A stretch of DNA of 5,761 bases from an uncultured Pseudomonadota bacterium (GTDB taxonomy: Bacteria; Pseudomonadota; Gammaproteobacteria; Steroidobacterales; Steroidobacteraceae). The first letter of the stretch is position 1. Every line of letters begins with the position of its first letter. The translations under genes were made by a program, and so were the position numbers. Of this stretch, positions 1 through 5,761 are shown piece after piece. The stretch lies in the NCBI GenBank assembly GCA_903890265.1, contig CAITAM010000114.1, positions 1-5,761 of the forward strand. The letters are read 5' to 3'. The notes beneath the pieces are model-generated. The model saw only the letters and a program-made list of their open reading frames with translations, was not told where the DNA came from and searched no databases.

Positions 1-2
1 CC

Positions 3-329
3 GACGCCTCGGCGCCGGGCAGCCCTCCGTCGGCGGACCGGCTCCCGGCGGGTCTGCGGCTCCGCTACCGGCGCGCGCTGAACGCGCCGTGCTCGCTCGT
101 GGCGGCGGGCGAGACGTGCTGGCAGACGCTGCTCGACAGCGGCCGGATACCGGCCGACCTGAAAGACGCGCGTCCGTCGATCACGACGTGCCGCGAGGGC
201 TATGCGTACCCCGGCGTCACGCCGGACTCACCCACACTCGTGATGTACCCGGTCACGGTAATGGCCGGCGGCGGCGCGCCGCCACGGGTCACGCGCACGG
301 GTCGGGTCCGGTGCGGGGTGGTCCCCTGA
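3..329 (+). CDS. Unrecognised protein, C-terminal part only (runs off the left edge)
   Basis: The reading frame is open from base 3 to a TGA ending at 329 and gives about 108 residues of C-terminus; the true start lies outside the window. A GTG at 99 could serve as a start, but the frame continues well upstream of it with the same codon bias, so I treat the gene as cut by the window. Third codon positions are overwhelmingly G or C, which supports real coding. There are four cysteines (in APCS, ETCW, TTCRE and VRCG), a proline- and glycine-rich composition and a hydrophobic patch (TLVMYPVTVMAGG) near the end. Paired cysteines would fit an exported, disulphide-bonded protein, but that is inference. 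I do not recognise a family and assign no function. It points towards the antitoxin remnant 116 bases downstream. Confidence 0.6.
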   Translation, partial: DASAPGSPPSADRLPAGLRLRYRRALNAPCSLVAAGETCWQTLLDSGRIPADLKDARPSITTCREGYAYPGVTPDSPTLVMYPVTVMAGGGAPPRVTRTGRVRCGVVP

Positions 330-354
330 CCCCGGGCGGGACCTTGGCCTCGCG

Positions 355-375
355 ATAAATTAATTCAATTATTTA
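355..375. promoter_or_regulatory. AT-rich patch, possible promoter or operator region
   Basis: Twenty of 21 bases are A or T in otherwise very GC-rich DNA. It contains a symmetric element at 361-371 (TAATT-C-AATTA). It sits between the end of the left-edge gene and the antitoxin start at 446, so a promoter/UP-element or protein-binding site is the simplest reading. No convincing -35/-10 pair is visible. The best candidates further down, TTTCTA at 381 and TGTAAA at 403, are weak matches. The patch could instead be foreign DNA that arrived with the toxin-antitoxin locus. Confidence 0.35.
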
Positions 376-376
376 G

Positions 377-393
377 GCGGTTTCTAAAGCCGC
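377..393. terminator. Small hairpin, weak candidate terminator
   Basis: GCGGTTT (377-383) pairs with AAGCCGC (387-393) through seven pairs, one of them G-T, around a three-base CTA loop. It lies 48 bases past the stop of the left-edge gene, so it could end that transcript. On the plus strand it is followed by only two T residues. On the minus strand it is followed by the AT-rich patch, so it could also stop transcription leaving selO. Neither reading is strong. Confidence 0.3.
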
Positions 394-409
394 TTCCGAT
401 GCTGTAAAA

Positions 410-449
410 CCATGCCTACACGTTGGTAATGGTGTGTAGCTCGGCATGG
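410..449. promoter_or_regulatory. Inverted repeat over the antitoxin start codon, candidate operator
   Basis: CCATGCC (410-416) is the exact reverse complement of GGCATGG (443-449), and inside it TACAC (417-421) is matched by GTGTA (434-438). The right side carries four extra bases (GCTC, 439-442), so the symmetry is interrupted. The ATG of the antitoxin (446-448) lies inside the right arm. Antitoxins commonly repress their own promoter by binding such repeats, so an autoregulatory operator is a reasonable inference. A translation-blocking mRNA hairpin is the alternative. No good Shine-Dalgarno sequence precedes the ATG. Confidence 0.45.
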
Positions 450-874
450 CGCTCAACATTCGCAGCCCGGAAACCGATGCGCTGGCCACGGAACTTGCGC
501 GGTTGACCGGCGAAACGAAAACCGAGGCCGTGACCCGTGCGCTACGCGATCGCCTGCTGCGAGTGAAGCGCGCCAGGGGCGGCACCAGCCTCGGTGAAAA
601 GCTGACCCGGATAGCCCGTGAGTGCGCCGCGCTCCCGGTGCTCGACGGCCGCCCGCCCGACCCTCCGGTCAGCTACTGCAGGAGAGCATCGACGCACCCG
701 GGCGGTTGCGTGCCCACTCGGGTCGCCGGGCCGCGTACGCCTCGCGACCCGGCTGTGGCATGTACGGTCGGCGCAGCACGTCCAGGAGCCCCGTTACACC
801 CGAGTAGTCGCCAGCCGTTGCGCGCTCGATCGCCTCGACCGCGAGGTAATTCCGGCAGACGTAGAGCGGGTTGA
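446..874 (+). pseudogene. VapB/PSK-type (Rv0623-like) antitoxin, truncated and fused to antisense selO sequence
   Basis: Residues 1-72 (446-661) read as a type II antitoxin of the Rv0623-like/PSK transcription-factor family. They carry the family's typical opening (MALNIRSPETDALATELA), the LTGETKTEAVTRALRDRL block that forms the DNA-binding part, and the RECAALPVLDGRPPD segment close to the usual C-terminus. Family members are normally about 84 residues and end with a motif like ILGYDExGLP, which should contact the VapC toxin. Here that tail is missing: after D72 the frame continues for 70 unrelated, arginine- and proline-rich residues that are simply the opposite strand of the selO 3' end, stopping at 874. 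No vapC toxin follows. Codon use in residues 1-72 is slightly less G/C-biased than in its neighbours. I infer a broken, orphan antitoxin that may still bind DNA. A functional 142-residue protein is possible but unlikely. Confidence 0.7.
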
Positions 875-2243
875 CCGCGTTCATGCGCGCGGCACGGGCA
901 ACGGGATCCGTCGTCGGTGCGCCTTCCGAGTGGGCGCGGGCGACGTAGCCCGCGAGCCATTGGTTGAGGCGCGGCTCGACCGCGACACGCTTGGCGTCAT
1001 CGTAGAAGCAGTCGGCGAGGACGGTGGGACTCGGCGCGGCGAGATCAAGCTCCGCGAGCCGGCGGTAGAAGATCGTCATGTCCATCTCGCCCTCGACCAG
1101 CACGGCGCGCAGCTCCGTCAGCAGCGGTTCGTCATCGGCACCGAGCTTTGCCAGGCCGAGTTTCGCGGCGGTGAACGCGCGGTCATCCTGCTCGAAGGTG
1201 CGCACGAACGCCTCCAGCCCCTCGTGCAGCGGGTCCTCGTGCCCGACGAGCGGCAGGAGCGCGCCCGCCAGCCGGGTCAGGTTCCAGTAGGCGACCTGGG
1301 GCTGATGGCCGAAGCGGTAGCGCCGGCCCTGCGCGTCGGTGGTGTTCGGTGTCCAGCCGGGATCGAAGTTGTCGACCCAGCCGTACGGCCCGTAGTCGAG
1401 CGTGAGACCGAGGATGGACATGTTGTCGGTGTTCATCACGCCGTGCACGAAGCCGACACGCTGCCAGTGCGCGACGGTGGTGGCGGTGCGCACGCAGACC
1501 TCGTGGAACAAGGCGCCGTAGCGTGCCCGGTCATCCGCCAACGCCTCCGCCACGAGGCCCGGGAAGAAGTGCCGCAGCGTGTAGTCGGCGAGCAGCTTCA
1601 GCACCGGCAGCTCGCCACGCGAGGCCGGCAGCTCGAAGTTGCCGAAGCGGATGAACGACGGTGCCACGCGACAGACAATGGCACCGGGCTCGGCGGCCGG
1701 TCGCCCGTCGTAGAACATGTCGCGCACCACGGCGTCCCCGGTACCGACGAGGCACAGCGCCCGCGTGGTCGGCACACCGAGGTGATGCATGGCCTCGCTG
1801 CACAGGAACTCGCGGATCGAGGAGCGCAGCACCGCGCGTCCGTCGGCCGTGCGCGAGTAAGGCGTGGGTCCGGCGCCCTTGAGCTGCAGCTCGTGGCGCG
1901 CACCGGACGGCGTGATCAGCTCACCGAGCGTGATGGCCCGGCCGTCACCGAGCTGGCCCGCCCAGTTGCCGAACTGGTGTCCGCCGTAGTTCGCGCTGTA
2001 GGGCTGCATGCCGGGCAGGAGCGCGTTGCCGGCGAACACCGCGGTGAACTCCGGTGTCTTTACCCAGGCAGGGTCGAGGCCGAGTGCCTCGACGACCTCG
2101 TCCGCGACCGCGATGAGGTGCGGCGCCGACACCGGCGTCGGGCTGACGCGTGAAAAGAGCGCGCCATGCACCTGGCGTCGCTCCGGTCCCTGCAGCGGAT
2201 CGCCCGGCAGTTCGCGGACGAACGAATCGTCGAAGGTCAGCAT
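669..2243 (-). CDS. selO: Protein adenylyltransferase SelO (YdiU/UPF0061 family)
   Basis: SelO has a protein-kinase fold but binds ATP in a flipped orientation and transfers AMP to Ser/Thr/Tyr of protein targets; in E. coli it is linked to oxidative stress and glutathionylation. The 524 residues match the whole family. The visible landmarks are the N-terminal SANYGGHQFGNWAGQLGDGR block (84-102), the ATP-site lysine K122 in LQLKGAG, E145 in SSIREFL, R192 and R199 in CRVAPSFIRFG, the catalytic-loop D273 and N274 in MNTDNMSILG, metal ligand D283 in LDYGPYGW, and the C-terminal SCSS. The spacings K-E (23), R-R (7) and N-D (9) agree with those I recall for the characterised Pseudomonas syringae protein. 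The ATG at 2243 is preceded eight bases upstream by GGGAGGGA. The E. coli activation-loop cysteine position (FICNHSD) reads TPNTTD here, so no disulphide with the C-terminal cysteine C522 can form there. The gene lies 97 bases after the methyltransferase, across a strong hairpin. Confidence 0.95.
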   Translation of the reverse strand: MLTFDDSFVRELPGDPLQGPERRQVHGALFSRVSPTPVSAPHLIAVADEVVEALGLDPAWVKTPEFTAVFAGNALLPGMQPYSANYGGHQFGNWAGQLGDGRAITLGELITPSGARHELQLKGAGPTPYSRTADGRAVLRSSIREFLCSEAMHHLGVPTTRALCLVGTGDAVVRDMFYDGRPAAEPGAIVCRVAPSFIRFGNFELPASRGELPVLKLLADYTLRHFFPGLVAEALADDRARYGALFHEVCVRTATTVAHWQRVGFVHGVMNTDNMSILGLTLDYGPYGWVDNFDPGWTPNTTDAQGRRYRFGHQPQVAYWNLTRLAGALLPLVGHEDPLHEGLEAFVRTFEQDDRAFTAAKLGLAKLGADDEPLLTELRAVLVEGEMDMTIFYRRLAELDLAAPSPTVLADCFYDDAKRVAVEPRLNQWLAGYVARAHSEGAPTTDPVARAARMNAVNPLYVCRNYLAVEAIERATAGDYSGVTGLLDVLRRPYMPQPGREAYAARRPEWARNRPGASMLSCSS

Positions 2244-2251
2244 GACCAGAG

Positions 2252-2259
2252 TCCCTCCC
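2252..2259 (-). promoter_or_regulatory. Ribosome binding site of selO
   Basis: The minus strand reads GGGAGGGA, eight bases before the ATG at 2243. It is purine-rich and complementary to the 16S rRNA tail, and it fixes the selO start. It lies after the intergenic hairpin, so the site stays free if the hairpin forms. Confidence 0.7.
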
Positions 2260-2287
2260 GCGCAGGCACGACCGGGCTGGCAGCACC

Positions 2288-2321
2288 CGCTGCCCCGGTC
2301 CGTGCAGGGACCGGGGCAGCG
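2288..2321. terminator. Perfect 14-bp GC-rich hairpin between the methyltransferase gene and selO
   Basis: CGCTGCCCCGGTCC (2288-2301) and GGACCGGGGCAGCG (2308-2321) are exact reverse complements separated by a six-base GTGCAG loop. The hairpin begins 19 bases after the methyltransferase stop codon in the direction of transcription, the normal place for an intrinsic terminator. No T-run follows on the minus strand (the next bases read GGTGCTGCC). It may therefore terminate weakly, act as a Rho-linked or processing hairpin, or protect the 3' end of the upstream mRNA. selO expression would then depend on read-through or on a promoter in the short remaining gap, where I see none. Confidence 0.65.
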
Positions 2322-2339
2322 ACGATCAGGCGCGAACGA

Positions 2340-3926
2340 TCAGACGTTCGAATCCGGGAACGCCGACTTGCGCTTCTGGATGTAGGCCACGAGCGCCTCG
2401 TCGATGGCCGGGTCGAGATCGGGCGCGACGTACTCGGCCAGCTGTTTCTTCCACGCGGCATTGGCACGCTGGGTCATGTCCTGCGCACCCTCTGCATCCC
2501 ACTGCTCGAAGCTGTTGTTGTCGGCGAGCGGCGAGCGGTAGAACGCGTTCTCGAAGTTCGCCTGCGTGTGCGCGCAGCCGAGGAAGTGCTTGCCCGGGCC
2601 CACTTCGCGGATCGCATCGAGCGCCTGGCCGTTGTCGGTCAGGTCCACGCCCGCGAGCAGCGTGTGCATCATGCCGGCCTGGTCGACGTCCATCATGAAC
2701 TTCTCGTAGCCCATGGCGAGGCCGCCCTCGAGCCAGCCGGCCGTGTGCAGCACGAAGTTGACGCCCGCGAGGCAGGTCGGCAGCAGCGTCTGCGCCGACT
2801 CGAACGCCGCCTGGGCGTCGGAGATCTTCGACGCGCACAGGCTGCCGCCCGAGCGGAACGGCACACCGAGGCGGCGCGCGAGCGCCGCCATGGTGTAAAG
2901 CACCAGCGCCGGTTCCGGCGTGCCGAAGGTCGGCGCACCGGACTGCATCGAGATCGAGGAGGCGAAGCTGCCGAGCACGACGGGCGCGCCCGGGTTCACG
3001 AGCTGCACGAAGGCGAGGCCCGCGAGCGCCTCGGCCAGCGTCTGCGCGACGGTGCCGGCCACCGTGACCGCGGACATGGCACCGGCCAGGATGAACGGCG
3101 TGATGATCGTCGCCTGGTTCGCGCGGGCGTAGACCTTGGCCGCACCGAGCATCGTCGCGTCGTAAGTCATTGGCGAGTTGACGTTGATCAGGTTGATGAT
3201 GGCGGTCTTCGGCCGGCCCGTTGCCGGGTCCATGAAGTCACCGCCAAAGGCGATCTTCGCCAGTTCCACCGAGTCCTCCGCGCGCTCCGGCGCCGTGACC
3301 GAGCCCATGAACGGCTTGTCGCTGTACTTGAGGTGCGCGTACACCATGTCGAGGTGGCGCTTGTTCACCGGCAGGTCGACCGGTTCGCAGATCGTGCCGC
3401 CCGAGTGGTGCAGCGAGTTCGCCATGTAGGCGAGCTTGACGAAGTTCTCGAAGTCGGCGATCCGCGCGTAGCGACGGCCCTCGTCGAGGTTGCGGATGAA
3501 CGGCGAGCCGTAGGCCGGCGCGAACACCGTGTTCTTGCCACCGATGACGACGTTCCGCGCCGGGTTGCGCGCGTGCTGGGTGAACTCGCGCGGCGCGTGC
3601 TTCTGGATGATGCTGCGGCACAGGCCGCGCGGGAAATGCACCCGCTCGCCCTTCACGTCGGCGCCGCCCTTTTTCAGGATCTCGAGCGCTTCGGGGTCGT
3701 CACGAAAATCGATGCCGACTTCTTCCAGGATGGTGTCGGCATTGGCTTCGAGCAGGGCGAGGCCTTCCTCGTCGACCACCTCGTAATACGGGATCCGGCG
3801 CGTGATGTACGGCGTCGAGTTGCCCGAGCGGGCGGCCCGCGCGGCGCGCTTTGCGTCGCGGCCGCCGGCGCGGCGGGTGGTCCGTGTCGAATCGGTCGTC
3901 GGCTCGGCGGTCGTCGTGTCGTTCAT
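2340..3926 (-). CDS. MttB/MtgB-family (non-pyrrolysine) trimethylamine/quaternary-amine methyltransferase
   Basis: The family transfers a methyl group from a methylated amine to the Co(I) centre of a corrinoid protein, in the cytoplasm. The archaeal founder uses trimethylamine and needs pyrrolysine; characterised non-pyrrolysine members such as MtgB use glycine betaine. The 528 residues have a basic, Thr/Arg/Ala-rich N-terminus (1-38), then the usual core: EEGLALLEANADTILEEVGI (53-72), REFTQHARNPARNVVIGG (113-130), VNSPMTYDATML (249-260), GAPTFGTPEPAL (330-341), VPFRSGGSLCASK (355-367) and GYEKFMMDVDQAGMM (406-420). The frame has no internal amber codon, so there is no pyrrolysine. The start at 3926 is supported by GGAGAG six bases upstream. 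It follows the choV-like ATPase by 171 bases on the same strand, which suggests its substrate is what the transporter imports. No corrinoid-binding protein is in the window. Family assignment is secure; the substrate (glycine betaine, choline-derived amine, carnitine, proline betaine) is inference. Confidence 0.9.
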   Translation of the reverse strand: MNDTTTAEPTTDSTRTTRRAGGRDAKRAARAARSGNSTPYITRRIPYYEVVDEEGLALLEANADTILEEVGIDFRDDPEALEILKKGGADVKGERVHFPRGLCRSIIQKHAPREFTQHARNPARNVVIGGKNTVFAPAYGSPFIRNLDEGRRYARIADFENFVKLAYMANSLHHSGGTICEPVDLPVNKRHLDMVYAHLKYSDKPFMGSVTAPERAEDSVELAKIAFGGDFMDPATGRPKTAIINLINVNSPMTYDATMLGAAKVYARANQATIITPFILAGAMSAVTVAGTVAQTLAEALAGLAFVQLVNPGAPVVLGSFASSISMQSGAPTFGTPEPALVLYTMAALARRLGVPFRSGGSLCASKISDAQAAFESAQTLLPTCLAGVNFVLHTAGWLEGGLAMGYEKFMMDVDQAGMMHTLLAGVDLTDNGQALDAIREVGPGKHFLGCAHTQANFENAFYRSPLADNNSFEQWDAEGAQDMTQRANAAWKKQLAEYVAPDLDPAIDEALVAYIQKRKSAFPDSNV

Positions 3927-3932
3927 GACGGT

Positions 3933-3938
3933 CTCTCC
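3933..3938 (-). promoter_or_regulatory. Ribosome binding site of the MttB-family gene
   Basis: The minus strand reads GGAGAG, six bases before the ATG at 3926. It supports that start over the in-frame methionines further inside. Confidence 0.65.
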
Positions 3939-4097
3939 ATTGCGGGCGGCGGGGCCAAGGTGGCCGCTGGACGGGGGTCCGTGCGGCGGCGTCGGCCGAG
4001 GCCTACGGGACGCGGGTCGCGCTGTGGTAAAGGACGAGTATGGTCATCGACGGCCGTGCCGGCATAGCCGTTTGCGGCAGAGACTTATCCGTAACCG

Positions 4098-5297
4098 TCA
4101 CGCCTCCGGTCCGGACGCCCGCCGGCCGGCCAGCGCCCGCAGAATCTCGGCGTCGCCGCAGACACCGACCCAGCAACCGTCGTCGACGAGCAGCACCGGA
4201 TGCCCGCTCAGGTCACGTAACTCTATGATTTCCCTAAGGCTCAGGTCGCTCGGCGCGTGGTGAACCCGGACCCCGGCCTGGCCCACGGGCCCGACGTCGT
4301 AAGCGACGCCGTCGATCGCGACGCGGGCCGGCACGCCGGGCCCCGGATCCTTGACGCGATAGCGGCCGGCCGGGTCGAGCAGAATCGACGCGCCATCATG
4401 CCCAAGGCCTGACCTCGCGCGCATCACCATCGCCGCGGTGAGCACCGTCAGCGGGTTCATGTGGCGAACGAATTCGGCGACGTAGTCATCGGCCGGTCGC
4501 AGCACGATGTCGGTTGCCGTGCCCGACTGCACGATCCGGCCGCCTTCCATGATCGTGATCCGGTCGCCGAGCTTGAGTGCCTCGTCGAGATCGTGACTGA
4601 CAAACACAATCGTCTTCTTGACCCGCTCCTGCAGCGCAAGGAGTTCGTCCTGCAGCTTGCCGCGGATCAGCGGGTCGAGCGCCGAGAACGGCTCGTCCAT
4701 CAGGAGCACGTCGGCATCCGTCGCAAAGGCCCGCGCGAGGCCGACGCGCTGCTGCATACCGCCGGACAGTTCCCGCACGTAGCGGTCGGCCCACTGCGTG
4801 AGTCCCACCAGCTCGAGCTTCTCGTCGACAATCCGCGTCCGCTCGGCGCGCGAGTCACCGCGGAGTTCAAGGCCAAAGCCGACGTTCTCGCGCACGGTGC
4901 GCCACGGCAGCAGGCCAAACTGCTGGAACACCATCGCGATGCGCTGGCGGCGAAGCCGGCGCAGGGTCGTGCTGCCACAGGCCGCGACGTCGACCGCGGT
5001 GCCGCCGTCATCGATCAGCACCTGGCCGCGGGTCACGGGGGTGAGCCCGTTGGCGGCGCGCAGCAGCGTCGACTTGCCGGAACCCGACAGTCCCATCAGC
5101 ACGGAGATCTCGCCGCGCCGCACCGTGAGCGACGCACCGGCAACGCCGACGACCACCCCGGTCGACTGGGCGATGACCGCGCGGGAGCCACCGGCATCGA
5201 GCTGGCGCAGGGCATCGCCGAGCGTCTGACCGGCAGCCCGGCGTCCCTGGCCGGGGAACAGGATGTCGACCGCACGGAACTCGAGCGCCGCGGTCAT
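4098..5297 (-). CDS. choV: Choline/betaine-type ABC transporter ATP-binding protein
   Basis: This is the cytoplasmic ATPase that powers uptake of a quaternary amine through the membrane permease encoded just upstream. The 399 residues show Walker A GLSGSGKST (69-77), the Q-loop in MVFQQFGLLPWR (122-133), signature LSGGMQQR (177-184), Walker B VLLMDEP (197-203) with E202, and the H-loop H235 in SHDLDEA. The long spacer of about 50 residues between the first strand and Walker A, DVAACGSTTLRRLR (103-116) and RHMNPLTVL (278-286) are typical of the ChoV/CbcV choline group rather than generic ProV. After residue 286 a weakly conserved stretch ends in one CBS-like motif (about 346-390, LSGHPVLLVDDGCWVGVCGD), the place where osmosensing ProV/OpuA ATPases carry paired CBS domains. 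I chose the ATG at 5297 because it overlaps the permease stop as ATGA and begins the family-typical N-terminus; the frame is open to 5486, but those residues are permease sequence in another frame. Choline, betaine and carnitine cannot be told apart here. Confidence 0.85.
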   Translation of the reverse strand: MTAALEFRAVDILFPGQGRRAAGQTLGDALRQLDAGGSRAVIAQSTGVVVGVAGASLTVRRGEISVLMGLSGSGKSTLLRAANGLTPVTRGQVLIDDGGTAVDVAACGSTTLRRLRRQRIAMVFQQFGLLPWRTVRENVGFGLELRGDSRAERTRIVDEKLELVGLTQWADRYVRELSGGMQQRVGLARAFATDADVLLMDEPFSALDPLIRGKLQDELLALQERVKKTIVFVSHDLDEALKLGDRITIMEGGRIVQSGTATDIVLRPADDYVAEFVRHMNPLTVLTAAMVMRARSGLGHDGASILLDPAGRYRVKDPGPGVPARVAIDGVAYDVGPVGQAGVRVHHAPSDLSLREIIELRDLSGHPVLLVDDGCWVGVCGDAEILRALAGRRASGPEA

Positions 5298-5761
5298 GCT
5301 CGGTCCCCGCGTTCGGCCGGGCGCGTGATCCGGTCGAGAATGATCGCCAGCAGCACGATCGCAAAGCCTGCCTCGAAGCCCATGCCGATCTGCACGCTGT
5401 TCAGCGCCCGCACCACCGGCACCCCGAGGCCGCCGGCACCGACCAGCGCGGCGATGACGACCATCGACAGGCTGAGCATGATGCACTGGGTAACGCCCGC
5501 GATGATGGTCGGCGCCGCGCTCGGCAGCTCGACCTTGAGCAGCATCTGCAGCCGGGTGGCACCAAAGGATTCGCCGGCCTCGAGCAGCGCCTTCGGCACC
5601 GACGAGATGCCAAGCTGCGTGAGGCGGATCGGCGCCGGCAGCGCAAAGATCACGGTCGAGATGACGCCGGGCACGACCCCAAGGCCGAACAGCACCAGCG
5701 TCGGGATCAGGTAGACGAAGGTGGGTAGCGTCTGCATGAGGTCGAGCGCGGGTCGGAGCGC
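5294..5761 (-). CDS. choW: Choline/betaine-type ABC transporter permease, C-terminal part (cut by the right edge)
   Basis: This is the inner-membrane channel subunit of a ProW/ChoW-type quaternary-amine importer. About 155 C-terminal residues are present and the frame stays open through base 5761, so the start is outside the window. RPALDLMQTLPTFVYLIP is the conserved segment leading into a membrane helix. Hydrophobic stretches follow at LVLFGLGVVPGVISTVIFAL, CIMLSLSMVVIAALVGAGG and FAIVLLAIILDRIT. EAGESFGATRLQMLLKVELP is the EAA loop that docks on the ATPase. The TGA at 5294-5296 overlaps the ATG of the ATPase gene, a sign of translational coupling and of one complex. An ATG at 5737 exists but lies inside the conserved domain and is not the start. 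The periplasmic binding protein (choX-like) is not in the window and may lie upstream. choW is chosen because the partner ATPase is of the ChoV group. Confidence 0.85.
   Translation of the reverse strand, partial: ALRPALDLMQTLPTFVYLIPTLVLFGLGVVPGVISTVIFALPAPIRLTQLGISSVPKALLEAGESFGATRLQMLLKVELPSAAPTIIAGVTQCIMLSLSMVVIAALVGAGGLGVPVVRALNSVQIGMGFEAGFAIVLLAIILDRITRPAERGDRA

Noticed and set aside
89..358. Alternative plus-strand frame of 89 codons at the left edge
   Set aside because: It is Arg/Gly/His-rich without the third-position G/C pattern seen in the overlapping frame 3-329, and it crosses that gene's stop into the AT-rich region.
618..2153. Plus-strand open frame of 511 codons opposite selO
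   Set aside because: It is the mirror of the selO codon bias: rich in Arg, Val, Ala, Glu and His, with no recognisable domain, while the minus strand encodes a complete, well-conserved SelO.
2340..3926. Pyrrolysine-containing MttB
   Set aside because: The gene reads through 528 codons without an internal amber codon, so no pyrrolysine insertion is indicated.
3923..3940. Five-codon upstream ORF (MERPS) whose stop overlaps the methyltransferase start
   Set aside because: It has no ribosome binding site of its own and consists mostly of the gene's Shine-Dalgarno region. Such a short frame is expected by chance.
2166..4067. Plus-strand open frame of 633 codons opposite the MttB-family gene
   Set aside because: Its composition is Arg/Val/Glu/His-rich and repetitive, as expected for antisense of a GC-rich gene. 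The minus strand carries all the conserved family motifs and a good ribosome binding site.
5298..5486. N-terminal extension of the ATPase to an ATG at 5486
   Set aside because: The extra 63 residues are Arg/Gly/Ala-rich and overlap the conserved C-terminus of the permease in another frame. The ATG at 5297 gives the family-typical start and an ATGA overlap.
4461..5714. Plus-strand open frame of 417 codons opposite the transporter genes
   Set aside because: It spans the antisense of both choV and choW, has no domain signal and conflicts with two well-supported genes.

Overview
The window comes from a GC-rich bacterial chromosome, most likely a proteobacterium (Pseudomonadota). The evidence is strong G/C bias at third codon positions, a ChoV/ChoW-type quaternary-amine transporter, a non-pyrrolysine MttB-family methyltransferase of the kind common in marine and soil proteobacteria, and a proteobacterial-type SelO. 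The species cannot be named from the sequence.

The main content is a minus-strand gene train covering about 5761 down to 669. In transcription order it holds: the C-terminal part of an ABC permease (choW-like, cut by the right edge); its ATPase (choV), joined by a 4-base ATGA stop/start overlap; a 171-base gap; a 528-residue MttB/MtgB-family methyltransferase; a 97-base gap with a perfect 14-bp hairpin; and selO, a pseudokinase-fold protein AMPylator. Transporter plus methyltransferase reads as a module for importing a quaternary amine (choline, glycine betaine, carnitine or similar) and demethylating it. The exact substrate cannot be read from the sequence. The corrinoid protein and the second methyltransferase that this chemistry needs are not in the window. 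SelO is a general redox-linked protein-modifying enzyme and may simply be a neighbour.

The left end (1-668) is different in character. It holds the 3' end of an unrecognised plus-strand gene, then a short regulatory region with a 21-base AT-rich patch, a small hairpin and an inverted repeat over a start codon. After that comes the first ~72 codons of a VapB/PSK-type (Rv0623-like) antitoxin. The antitoxin loses family resemblance about 8 bases before the selO stop codon, and its frame then runs antisense into selO. Its usual C-terminal tail and the vapC toxin gene are absent. This looks like a rearrangement or deletion junction.

I see no tRNA, rRNA, CRISPR array, insertion sequence or replication origin. 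I see no clearly new multi-gene system. The points most worth a second look are the antitoxin/selO junction, the transporter-methyltransferase pairing and the loss of a regulatory cysteine position in SelO.
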